NCBI GenBank assembly: GCA_902762305.1 | Contig: CACWNW010000004.1 | Location: forward strand, 87,582 to 151,581 | Reading direction: 5' to 3' | From: Fibrobacter succinogenes | Lineage (GTDB): Bacteria > Fibrobacterota > Fibrobacteria > Fibrobacterales > Fibrobacteraceae | DNA length: 64,000 nt | Notes under the pieces: generated by a model | Told to the model about the DNA's origin: nothing | Database searches by the model: none | Seen by the model: only the letters and a program-made list of their open reading frames with translations | Program-made: the position numbers and the translations under genes | Part shown: positions 35,857-43,260 of the stretch, piece after piece | Layout: each line of letters begins with the position of its first letter | Numbering within the stretch: position 1 is the first letter of the stretch

Positions 35857-37079
35857 TGCGCCGTGTAGTTGTTACTGGTGGTTCGTGCATTTCTTCTCTT
35901 GGTTTTGATGCTGATTCCGCATTCGATGGCCTGAAGTCTTTTAAGAACCGTGTCGTCCGTATGAACGATTGGGACGTCTACAAGCAAATGAATACCCGCT
36001 TGGCCGCCCCGATTCTTGAACCGCTTCCGCAGTACCCCCGCAAAAAAATCCGCGGTGCCGGTCGCGTGGCGGTGATGGGCCTCCTCTCTGCCGACAATGC
36101 GCTCGAAGTCGCCGGGCTTACGGGTGATGTTGCCCTGATGAAGTCTGGCCGCATGGGCGTCGCCTACGGTTCTTCGATGGGTAGTATCGATCCGCTGCTC
36201 GAGTTCTTCTCGATGCTCAATACGTATGACTGCTCCAACATCAAGGCAACGACCTACATCCGCTCGATGCCGCAGACCTGCGCGGTGAACATCAGCGTGG
36301 TGCTCGGCCTTACCGGCCGTCTCGTGACGACGAATACGGCTTGCACCAGCGGAAGCCTCGCGATTGGCCAGGCATACGAGCTCATCAAGTACGGCAAGCA
36401 GGACGTGATGATTGCGGGCGGTGCCGACGAACTCAGCCCGACGGAATCTGCCGTGTTTGATACTTTGTTTGCGACGAGCGTCATGAACGACCATCCGGAA
36501 CTCGCGCCGGCCGCATACGACAAGAACCGTGACGGTCTCGTGATTGGTGAAGGTGCTGGCTGCCTTATTCTCGAAGAATACGAGCACGCGAAGGCACGTG
36601 GCGCAAAGATCTATGCGGAACTGATCGGTTTCGGCTCCAATACCGATGGCGAACACATTACGCAGCCCAAGAAAGAGACCATGCAGCAGGCTCTCGAATT
36701 GGCGATTGAAGATGCGGGAATTTCCCCCGATGCGATTGGCTACGTGAATGGTCACGGCACGGCGACGCACCATGGCGACATTGCCGAGAGCTGGGCGACC
36801 TACAATGCCCTGAAGCAGCGTGCAGTGCCGCTTTCCAGCCTGAAGAGCTATATCGGCCATACGCTCGGAGCCTGTGGCGGTATCGAGGCCTGGCTTGCCA
36901 TCCACATGATGAACCGCAAGTGGTTCAGCCCGAACTTGAACCTGAAGGAAGTCGACCCCGAATGCGCTCCGCTGGATTACATTACGGGAACCGGCCGCGA
37001 AATGGACGTGGAATACTTCATGTCCAACAATTTCGCGTTCGGCGGCATCAATACGTCGCTCATATTCAAGCGCGTGTAG
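35856..37079 (+). CDS. apeR: Second aryl polyene ketosynthase
   Basis: The 407-residue ketosynthase has a complete triad: C163 (T-A-C-T-S), H300 (G-H-G-T-A) and H335 (I-G-H-T-L). In characterised loci ApeR is the ketosynthase at the end of the operon and may handle the first condensation or a side product. Here too it is the last gene, followed by a bidirectional terminator. The start is fixed by the TAATG overlap. Confidence 0.88.
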   Translation: MRRVVVTGGSCISSLGFDADSAFDGLKSFKNRVVRMNDWDVYKQMNTRLAAPILEPLPQYPRKKIRGAGRVAVMGLLSADNALEVAGLTGDVALMKSGRMGVAYGSSMGSIDPLLEFFSMLNTYDCSNIKATTYIRSMPQTCAVNISVVLGLTGRLVTTNTACTSGSLAIGQAYELIKYGKQDVMIAGGADELSPTESAVFDTLFATSVMNDHPELAPAAYDKNRDGLVIGEGAGCLILEEYEHAKARGAKIYAELIGFGSNTDGEHITQPKKETMQQALELAIEDAGISPDAIGYVNGHGTATHHGDIAESWATYNALKQRAVPLSSLKSYIGHTLGACGGIEAWLAIHMMNRKWFSPNLNLKEVDPECAPLDYITGTGREMDVEYFMSNNFAFGGINTSLIFKRV

Positions 37080-37118
37080 TTCCGCTTCCGCCCACGACAG
37101 GGCAGGAATATGATTGTG

Positions 37119-37143
37119 AAAGGACCGCTCTGGCGGTCCTTTT
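37119..37143. terminator. Terminator at the end of the pigment operon
   Basis: AAAGGACCGC (37119-37128) and GCGGTCCTTT (37133-37142) form a 10-bp stem with a 4-base loop. It lies between the convergent apeR and apt genes. Confidence 0.85.
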
Positions 37144-37145
37144 GC

Positions 37146-37670
37146 TTAATGTCCGGGGAATTTCGTGAGTGTTGCGATGTTGTAGCCCTTCAGGGCTTCG
37201 CGGCCGTGCAGGTCGAATAGCTCGATGACGAACAGCAAGAGTTCCACCTTGCCGCCCAACTTTTCGATGAGGTGCGCCGCGGCCCTGGCGGTACCGCCTG
37301 TCGCGAGCAGGTCGTCGATGATGACCACCTTCTGGCCGGGCTTTATTGCATCCTTGTGGACTTCTATGCTTGCCTGCCCGTATTCCAGGTCGTAGGTGAC
37401 GCCGACGGTTTCGTGGGGGAGTTTGCCCTTTTTGCGCACGGGCACGAAAGGCTTGTGGAAATGCTCGGCGAGAGAGACGCCGAAAAGGAACCCGCGCGCT
37501 TCGAGGCCGGCGACCAGGTCGAATTCTATGTTCTCGAGCGCCTTGTAGAGGGCATCGAGCGTGAGCTTGAGGCCGTCGGCGTCGTTCAGGATTCCCGTGA
37601 TGTCGCGGAACAGGATTCCAGGTTTCGGGAAGTCCGGAACGGATATGATGTAGTCTTCAATCTTTTTCAT
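37146..37670 (-). CDS. apt: Adenine phosphoribosyltransferase
   Basis: The purine salvage enzyme makes AMP from adenine and PRPP. It has 174 residues, including F-P-K-P-G-I-L-F-R-D-I-T, G-L-E-A-R-G-F near residue 57 and the PRPP loop V-V-I-I-D-D-L-L-A-T-G-G-T-A. It lies 18 bases after the radical SAM gene on the same strand. Length and motifs are normal for the family. Confidence 0.96.
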   Translation of the reverse strand: MKKIEDYIISVPDFPKPGILFRDITGILNDADGLKLTLDALYKALENIEFDLVAGLEARGFLFGVSLAEHFHKPFVPVRKKGKLPHETVGVTYDLEYGQASIEVHKDAIKPGQKVVIIDDLLATGGTARAAAHLIEKLGGKVELLLFVIELFDLHGREALKGYNIATLTKFPGH

Positions 37671-37688
37671 TCTGCACGTCCCTTCGTG

Positions 37689-38570
37689 TTACCTTGCGAG
37701 CAGCTTTTCGACTTCCGCGATGATGCGATCGCGCTCGCCGCACCAGTTCGGGGCGAGGAGCATGTCGCTCGGGCTTTCGCCGCTGAAACGCTCGATGGCG
37801 GTATCCGGCCCGATAATCTTTATCATCTCGGCGACAGCGGCGCAGTATTCCTCGAATTCCAGCAGCTTGATTTCGCCGGCGGAGAAGTCCTGTGCCATCA
37901 CGGTGCCTGCGACAATGTGCAGCGGGTGGATTTTCACGGCGGCGAGGTGCAGGTCGTGCACCACCTGGGCGGTTTTCTTAAAATCGCCCAGCGTCTCACC
38001 GGGAAGCCCGACGATCACGTGCGTGGTGACGGTGAGACCCGCCGCCTGGCAGCGCTTGACCGCATCTTCGAATTCGGCGAGCGTATGCCTGCGGTTGATG
38101 GCGGCAAGCGTGAGGTCGTTTGCCGTCTGCAGGCCAATTTCTACGATAATCGGCTTTTTGCGGTTCAGTTCTGCGAGGTACGCCACCTTCTCGTCTTCGA
38201 GGCAGTCCGGGCGCGTACCGATGGCAAGGCCCGCGATTTCCTTGTGCTTGACAATCGGGTCGATAATCCCCTTCAGGTGCTCGAGCGGCGCGTGCGTGTT
38301 CGTGTACGGCTGCAGGTAGGCGAGGATGCCCGCGTTCGGGTACTTTTCGCGCAGGCGCGGCACGAACTTATCGAGCTGCTCCTGGATGGATACCTTCGCC
38401 TGGTCGAATACCGGGCTAAAGCTGCGGTTGTTGCAGTAGCTGCAGCCCGAGAATCCCTTGGTGCCATCGAGGTTGGGGCAGCTCATGCCGCCGTTCAGCG
38501 GGAGCTTGCGCACCTTCAGGTAGTTCGGGAAAATCTTGAGCAGCAAATCGCGGTAAGGGGTGTAGTGCAT
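37689..38570 (-). CDS. Radical SAM protein, YhcC/TIGR01212 type
   Basis: The protein has 293 residues. The cluster motif is C-P-N-L-D-G-T-K-G-F-S-G-C-S-Y-C (C-x11-C-x2-C), typical of YhcC/YtqA/Elp3-like proteins. Y-L-Q-P-Y-T-N-T-H and I-G-T-R-P-D-C-L follow. The reaction of the family is not firmly known; a role in nucleoside or tRNA modification has been proposed. It is the first gene of a two-gene unit with apt. Confidence 0.85.
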   Translation of the reverse strand: MHYTPYRDLLLKIFPNYLKVRKLPLNGGMSCPNLDGTKGFSGCSYCNNRSFSPVFDQAKVSIQEQLDKFVPRLREKYPNAGILAYLQPYTNTHAPLEHLKGIIDPIVKHKEIAGLAIGTRPDCLEDEKVAYLAELNRKKPIIVEIGLQTANDLTLAAINRRHTLAEFEDAVKRCQAAGLTVTTHVIVGLPGETLGDFKKTAQVVHDLHLAAVKIHPLHIVAGTVMAQDFSAGEIKLLEFEEYCAAVAEMIKIIGPDTAIERFSGESPSDMLLAPNWCGERDRIIAEVEKLLAR

Positions 38571-38600
38571 ATAGGGAAAGATAGGTTAAAAAACGGCAAT

Positions 38601-38655
38601 TTAGGGGTGGGGGCGTATAAATAGCCCAATTTTCGCAGATTTATATGCCCCGCCC
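38601..38655. repeat. Palindromic intergenic repeat, copy 2
   Basis: GGGGGCGTATAAAT (38609-38622) faces ATTTATATGCCCC (38639-38651). The arms and the TTTAGGG flank match the copy at 172-221. It lies in a 280-base divergent gap between the radical SAM gene and the xylanase gene, of which the rest is AT-rich and holds only a promoter box. Confidence 0.7.
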
Positions 38656-38814
38656 CCAAAAAAGGGTGCAAATATTTGCCTTTTTGCGGAATTTTGGGCG
38701 TGTCTAAATACACTTGATACACTTTGGTACATCCGTAAACAATCCTGTTCCTCCTGGTAAACGAAAAAAAGCATTTTATAGGGGTAAAGGTGCCTAGCCA
38801 TTGTTATATTCTAG

Positions 38815-38822
38815 GCGAACAA
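38815..38822 (+). promoter_or_regulatory. -7 like box upstream of the xylanase gene
   Basis: TATATTCT lies 28 bases before the ATG at 38851, and the leader carries an imperfect CTAGGCGAA duplication (at 38821 and 38831). Confidence 0.4.
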
Positions 38823-38850
38823 AAGACTCTAGGCGAAAAGCGAGGTCCTT

Positions 38851-40491
38851 ATGAAGAGTGTAAAGTTTGCGTGCGCGGCTGCGGCCCTGGTTGCCGCCCC
38901 GCTGATGGCGCAGAACGTGCTGACGAACGGCGACTTGTCGTACGGCGACGGGGGCTGGTACATTTGGAACAATCCGGACGGCCCGGCCAAGTACGAATCG
39001 AAGGTCGGTGAAATGGGTCTTGGCGTCAACGGTTCCGAAGGCGTCAAGCTCACGGTAACCGAACTGCCCAATCCTTCGTGGGGCCTGCAGCTGCAGCCGC
39101 CCAAGTGGCTCGCCGATTCCGCCTATTACACGCTCCGCTTCAAGGCGAAGGGCAACATGCCCATCAACGCCATCGTGCAGGGCGGCCCTCCCGACTGGCG
39201 CCAGAAAGAAAGCGCCTCCTTCATGCTGACCAAGGACTGGAAGGAATATTCCATGGTCTTCCTTGCCGACCAGAAGGGCTACGGTCTCAACAACGTCACG
39301 TTCCATGTGGGCCTGGCCAAGGGCTGGCTGCAAATGGACGACGTAGAAATCGAGAAGGTGGAAGGCCTCGACGACATGACCTGGTACAACAACTCCGCCG
39401 CCCGCATCGACAGCCTGCGCAAGAAGGACTTTACGCTCAAGGCGGCCCCCGGAGCCCAGGTGAAGGTGGAACTCATGCGCCACGCTTTCCCCTTCGGAAC
39501 GGCCCTCGCGCTTTACCCCAGCAAGGACAGTATCGAGACCTGGTATAGGAAGACCGCCAACAAGTACTTCTGGTACGGCGTCCCCGAGAACCAGTTCAAG
39601 TGGCCGGAATACGAACCCAAGAAGGGCAAGATCCGCCGTGACGAATTCAAGCAGTACCTCGATTACGTGAACGACTACAAGTGGGGTTTCCGCGCCCATG
39701 CGCTCATGTGGGGCATCCAGGGCTACGGTTACGACAAGCATTTCAGCTTCAAGGGGAACTGCAAGGACATCGGCGAGAAGCTGAAGGCCCGCATTACCCG
39801 CGACATGACGGAATACAAGGGCCGTATCAAGGAATACGATGTATGGAACGAGGTTTTCCACGAGCCGTTCGTGTTCAACAAGTGCGGCTGGGACATGCTG
39901 GACAGCGCCCATGTGTGGGCTCATCGCGCCGACCCGGACGCCCGCCTGTTCATCAACGAGTATAACGTGGTGGCCGCCGGCGAAACCGAACGCCTCTACG
40001 ACATCGTAAAGGGAATGCTCGACCGCAAGGTGCCCGTGCACGGCATCGGCGTGCAGTGCCATTTCGGCGACCGCCAGCTGAACCCGAACTTCATCAAGCA
40101 GCGCCTCGACAGGCTCGGCTCCCTCGGGCTGCCCATCAAGATTACCGAGCTTGACTTTGGCGACTGGCAGAAGGGCATGTACTTCGGTGAAGACGAACAG
40201 GCCAAGCGCTACGAGATGGTCCTGCGCATCGCCTTCAGCCACCCGGCCGTGGAAGGCATTCTGCTGTGGGGCTTCTGGGATGGCCGCCACTGGGTCAAGA
40301 ACGGCGGTATCGTCGCCATGGACGGCCGCGAGAAACCTGCCGCCAAGCTCATCTACGACTTGTGGCACAAGGTGTGGACCACCAACGGGACCTTCAAGGC
40401 CGACGAGAACGGCGTCGTGAAGTTCCGCGGTTACCCCGGCAAGTACAAGGTAACCATCGACGGCAAGAGCGAGATGGTCGAACTGAAATGA
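38851..40491 (+). CDS. Secreted GH10 endo-beta-1,4-xylanase with N-terminal carbohydrate-binding domain
   Basis: The 546-residue enzyme has a signal peptide (about 1-20, ending L-M-A-Q). Residues 21-170 are a CBM4/9-like beta-sandwich (N-V-L-T-N-G-D to D-D-V-E-I-E). Residues 185-500 are the GH10 barrel with acid/base E334 (V-W-N-E-V) and nucleophile E433 (I-T-E-L-D-F-G). The last 45 residues form a short beta domain (F-R-G-Y-P-G-K-Y). It cleaves xylan backbones outside the cell. It has no long basic tail and no obvious sorting signal at its C-terminus. It is a single-gene unit ending in a clear terminator. Confidence 0.95.
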   Translation: MKSVKFACAAAALVAAPLMAQNVLTNGDLSYGDGGWYIWNNPDGPAKYESKVGEMGLGVNGSEGVKLTVTELPNPSWGLQLQPPKWLADSAYYTLRFKAKGNMPINAIVQGGPPDWRQKESASFMLTKDWKEYSMVFLADQKGYGLNNVTFHVGLAKGWLQMDDVEIEKVEGLDDMTWYNNSAARIDSLRKKDFTLKAAPGAQVKVELMRHAFPFGTALALYPSKDSIETWYRKTANKYFWYGVPENQFKWPEYEPKKGKIRRDEFKQYLDYVNDYKWGFRAHALMWGIQGYGYDKHFSFKGNCKDIGEKLKARITRDMTEYKGRIKEYDVWNEVFHEPFVFNKCGWDMLDSAHVWAHRADPDARLFINEYNVVAAGETERLYDIVKGMLDRKVPVHGIGVQCHFGDRQLNPNFIKQRLDRLGSLGLPIKITELDFGDWQKGMYFGEDEQAKRYEMVLRIAFSHPAVEGILLWGFWDGRHWVKNGGIVAMDGREKPAAKLIYDLWHKVWTTNGTFKADENGVVKFRGYPGKYKVTIDGKSEMVELK

Positions 40492-40499
40492 CACGACGT

Positions 40500-40535
40500 G
40501 TCATCCTGAGTGCGAAGCACGAAGGATCCAGACGA
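40500..40535. repeat. GTCATCCTGAG-type short repeat
   Basis: GTCATCCTGAGTGCGAAGCA opens an element of the TGTCATCCTGAG...GAAGGATCC kind, just after the xylanase stop. The opening motif is shared with elements at 11881, 43081 and 59709. Confidence 0.45.
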
Positions 40536-40541
40536 GAATTA

Positions 40542-40569
40542 CCCCTGAGGATGCTCAGGGGTTTCTTTT
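40542..40569 (+). terminator. Terminator of the xylanase gene
   Basis: CCCCTGAG (40542-40549), loop GATG, CTCAGGGG (40554-40561), followed by TTTCTTTT. Confidence 0.8.
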
Positions 40570-40570
40570 C

Positions 40571-40578
40571 TATATTTC
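40571..40578 (+). promoter_or_regulatory. -7 like box abutting the start of the small membrane gene
   Basis: TATATTTC ends five bases before the ATG at 40584, with no Shine-Dalgarno site between. Confidence 0.4.
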
Positions 40579-40583
40579 CCGGT

Positions 40584-40874
40584 ATGAGAAAAAATCTACC
40601 GGGTCTTTTGTGTTTGCTTGCCATGCCCTGCTGCGTCCTCATCTTTGTGAAGGTGCTGGCCGTTTTGGGCGATTTGCTTGCACTCCTTGCTTCGTTGCTC
40701 TTTTATATCGCCGTCATCGTGATTTGCGTGCTCCTGTTCAACAAGCCTGACCCGCGCAACATGAAGATGGAACACCCGATTATAAAGGATGGCGAAACGC
40801 TGTCCGGGGATGCCGCGGGCAGTCCTAAAGCCGCGATAAACGATTGCAGTCCTAAAGACAGCGATAAGCGATAA
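40584..40874 (+). CDS. Small membrane protein, unknown
   Basis: The protein has 96 residues with two hydrophobic helices (about 7-30 and 33-52) and a polar C-terminal tail carrying P-K-A-A-I-N-D-C-S-P-K-D. I do not recognise a family. The ATG at 40584 lies just after the xylanase terminator and a TATATTTC box; a longer frame beginning inside the xylanase gene is shadow. The DNA of the tail repeats AGTCCTAAAG, which gives the paired S-P-K segments. The SUI1-like gene follows 43 bases later. Confidence 0.55.
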   Translation: MRKNLPGLLCLLAMPCCVLIFVKVLAVLGDLLALLASLLFYIAVIVICVLLFNKPDPRNMKMEHPIIKDGETLSGDAAGSPKAAINDCSPKDSDKR

Positions 40875-40917
40875 CAGCCCCAAAGCAACGACAACAGAAA
40901 GCACGAAGGAAAACTAA

Positions 40918-41244
40918 ATGTCTATCGAAGATCGTTCCACGCTTGTTTTTGCGACCGGAGTCGGCCGCGTTAAAGAAGAAAAGCCCAAGGCCGAGCGCCC
41001 GCAGGGCGACGGTGTTGTCCGCATCCAGTTGAAGCGCCTCGGTGGCGGCAAGATGGCCAGTGTCGTCACGGGTATCCCGCTCGACGAGGACGAACTCAAG
41101 GACTTGGCCCGCGCACTCAAGCAGAAGTGCGGGGTAGGCGGCTCGGTGAAGGACTTCAACATCGAAATCCAGGGCGACAAGCGTAATATTTTGAAAACAG
41201 AACTCGAAAAGAAGGGCTATACAGTCAAACTCTCGGGCGGTTGA
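40918..41244 (+). CDS. yciH: SUI1/YciH-type translation initiation factor homologue
   Basis: The 108-residue protein is a bacterial eIF1/SUI1 homologue. After a flexible N-terminus it has V-V-R-I-Q-L-K-R-L-G-G-G-K, D-E-D-E-L-K-D-L-A-R-A-L-K, and C-G-V-G-G-S-V-K with I-E-I-Q-G-D-K-R. In E. coli, YciH influences start-site fidelity and represses translation under stress. The start ATG at 40918 has AAGGAAAAC upstream. The next gene begins 104 bases later behind its own promoter. Confidence 0.9.
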   Translation: MSIEDRSTLVFATGVGRVKEEKPKAERPQGDGVVRIQLKRLGGGKMASVVTGIPLDEDELKDLARALKQKCGVGGSVKDFNIEIQGDKRNILKTELEKKGYTVKLSGG

Positions 41245-41297
41245 TGAACTCCGGCGCTCCAGTAGCGTTTTCTTCCGAGTTTTTTTCTTACGACCTG

Positions 41298-41327
41298 TTG
41301 CGTAACAGAAAAAGTTGTCTATATTTA
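41298..41327 (+). promoter_or_regulatory. Promoter upstream of the MORN-like exported protein
   Basis: TTGCGT (41298-41303), a 16-base spacer and TATATT (41320-41325, extended to TATATTTA). The ATG at 41349 has an AGGATG-type ribosome binding site. Confidence 0.45.
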
Positions 41328-41348
41328 TTTCGGAATAGGATGATACAA

Positions 41349-42881
41349 ATGAAAAGACCTCTGAACAAAGCCTTTTTTATGCTCGCCGCTGCTGTTTCCG
41401 TTGTTGGCGCGCAGGAACTTTCCCCGAAATATTTTGACTGCTGGATGGAAAACGTCGGGCATGTGGTGGTTTCCGAACAAGAACGCTTGGGAATCAAGAC
41501 CTACGGCGACGCCTGGATTTGTGGCTGCTTCAATGTGGAAGAGACCGAGGGCATGGACTGGCAGGAAGGCGAAATCCTCACCAAGGTGAACAAAGTCTGG
41601 GATTTGCCGAAATTCGAGATTCTCCCGTGCCATGCGAAGGACTGCAGCGACACGAGCGAAACCTACGCGAAGAGCCTCGACATGTGCGTCGACCACCTGA
41701 ACAACAGCGGGTTCACGCTCGCCGACTTCAAGGAAGGCGGCAAGGTCAATGCTGCCGTCGCGCAGAAATTCCCCGATTCCAAGAAAAAGAAGGGTGACGA
41801 CAAGGCCAACTTGACCGATTTCGGCAAGTACTTCGAAGAGCACAAGGCGAAAGCCGACAGCATCCTCTGCTTCTTCCAGTACCACGAACGTCCGGGTACG
41901 GAACGATTCCTCGACTGGGACAAGAAGGGCGTGTTCAGCATCTCCGGCCTGCCCGAAAAGCTTTTGCCCGAATCTATCGGCAGTTTCCCCGACTATAGCG
42001 ATGTGCGCTGCAAGGACGGCAACACCTGGACCGGGTTCCTCGTGAACGGGTATGTCGAGAACGTCATGAACGTCGACGAAGAAGGCAAGTTCCATGGTCA
42101 CGAGACAGGTTACGGCAACGACCTTACGCTCCCGCCTCGCCAGGGCAAGGACTTCGGCAAGGTGCTCTATACTGCCGAGTACTTCCACGGTGTGAAGAAC
42201 GGCACAGCCAAGTTCTACCGCTACAGCGCGATGGACAACCTGAGCGTGACCGACAAGAAGAAAAAGAAAAAACTTGAGAAGTACTACTTCCTCCACCTCG
42301 AGGTTCCTTACCGCAAGGGAGCTGTGCACGGCATGGTGAACATGTTCTCGCACAAGGGCTTCCTCATGGCCGAAATCCCGTACTGGGACAACGAAATCCA
42401 CGGCCGCGTGGTGGTGCATTACCCGTTTGTCGAAGATCCGCAGGCTATTGAAGCTGCCGACAAGAAAGAAATGAAGCGCATCTCCAAGCTGAAGGGCAAG
42501 AAGAGGAAGGCCGCCGAAGAGGCCTTCGCCAAGATGAAGGAAGAGCGCGAAAAGAACAAGCCCAAGGACAAGGTCACGATTGACTACAAGAAGGGCAAGC
42601 TCAACGGCCCGAACGACCTCGGCTATTCCTTCGGTAACTACCGCGACGGCAAGCTTGACGGCAAGTACATGACGTTTACCGTGAAGGAGACCTGCTACGA
42701 CTGGATCCCCGTGAACGGCCAGGAAGGCATCGACTCCACGACTACGAACAAGGTTTGCCTCACCGAGAAGCAGGACAAGAAGAGCTGGGGAACGTTCCGC
42801 AACGGCGAACTCCAGGGCCTCATCGAATGCGCGAACGGCATCAAGGGCAAGGAGAACGTGGACTGCGACCACGCTTACTAG
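41349..42881 (+). CDS. Exported protein with MORN/YwqK-like repeats, unknown
   Basis: The protein has 510 residues with a signal peptide (about 1-22, ending V-G-A-Q). The N-terminal half contains several cysteines (C-W, C-G-C, C-H-A-K-D-C). The C-terminal half has repeats of the G-x-x-H-G / G-K-L-N-G / G-K-L-D-G-K-Y type (about residues 250-450), as in MORN or YwqK-like proteins. A lysine-rich coil (about 370-410) splits them. The chosen ATG begins the signal peptide; the frame upstream (from 41241) contains the promoter. Function unknown, probably periplasmic or surface. Confidence 0.6.
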   Translation: MKRPLNKAFFMLAAAVSVVGAQELSPKYFDCWMENVGHVVVSEQERLGIKTYGDAWICGCFNVEETEGMDWQEGEILTKVNKVWDLPKFEILPCHAKDCSDTSETYAKSLDMCVDHLNNSGFTLADFKEGGKVNAAVAQKFPDSKKKKGDDKANLTDFGKYFEEHKAKADSILCFFQYHERPGTERFLDWDKKGVFSISGLPEKLLPESIGSFPDYSDVRCKDGNTWTGFLVNGYVENVMNVDEEGKFHGHETGYGNDLTLPPRQGKDFGKVLYTAEYFHGVKNGTAKFYRYSAMDNLSVTDKKKKKKLEKYYFLHLEVPYRKGAVHGMVNMFSHKGFLMAEIPYWDNEIHGRVVVHYPFVEDPQAIEAADKKEMKRISKLKGKKRKAAEEAFAKMKEEREKNKPKDKVTIDYKKGKLNGPNDLGYSFGNYRDGKLDGKYMTFTVKETCYDWIPVNGQEGIDSTTTNKVCLTEKQDKKSWGTFRNGELQGLIECANGIKGKENVDCDHAY

Positions 42882-42919
42882 GCGTAGTTTTTTCCGCTGA
42901 CAAATTTGACTCTTTTAGT

Positions 42920-42927
42920 TATATTTG
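42920..42927 (+). promoter_or_regulatory. TAnnTTTG box upstream of tRNA-Arg
   Basis: TATATTTG lies 37 bases before the first base of the tRNA. Confidence 0.5.
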
Positions 42928-42964
42928 TCGCGAACCTGATGTGCCGCAAGGCCGTCGGTTGCAT

Positions 42965-43037
42965 GCCTGGTTAGTTTAACAGGATAAAACGCGTCCCTCC
43001 TAAGGATGAGCTCCGCGTTCGAGTCGCGGACCGGGTA
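42965..43037 (+). tRNA. tRNA-Arg (anticodon CCU)
   Basis: The sequence folds as a cloverleaf. The acceptor GCCTGGT pairs with ACCGGGT, the D stem is GTTT/AAAC, and the anticodon stem CGTCC/GGATG holds the loop CTCCTAA with anticodon CCT. The T stem CCGCG/CGCGG holds the loop TTCGAGT. The discriminator is A at 43037 and CCA is not encoded. It reads the rare AGG codon. The variable loop is four bases. Confidence 0.93.
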
Positions 43038-43080
43038 TTTACGCTGGTGGTTAACTCCGCCAGCTTTTTTTTCTTCCATC

Positions 43081-43215
43081 GTCACCCTGACGACACTCTC
43101 CACAGTCACCCTGAGGACTCTCAGGGTCGGAATGTTTATATCTGATGCTGAGCGTCCTCAGCATGACGGCAGGGTCAGAATGTTTATATCTGTTGCTGAG
43201 CGTCCTCAGCATGAC
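43081..43215. repeat. Cluster of three hairpin repeats (GTCACCCTGA / CAGGGTC family)
   Basis: ACCCTGAG/CTCAGGGT (43108-43127) is followed by two 45-base direct copies (about 43123-43167 and 43171-43215). Each consists of GGGTCRGAATGTTTATATCT followed by the hairpin TGCTGAG-CGTC-CTCAGCA. The 19-mer CAGGGTCRGAAYGTTTATA in each copy recurs at 59731 and 59885. Confidence 0.75.
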
Positions 43216-43247
43216 ATTGGGGGTGGAATGTGCCGCCTTCATTTTTG

Positions 43248-43255
43248 TATCTTTC
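43248..43255 (+). promoter_or_regulatory. -7 like box abutting the GTG start of the AlgX-like gene
   Basis: TATCTTTC ends five bases before the GTG at 43261, with no Shine-Dalgarno site. Confidence 0.4.
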
Positions 43256-43260
43256 ATCTC

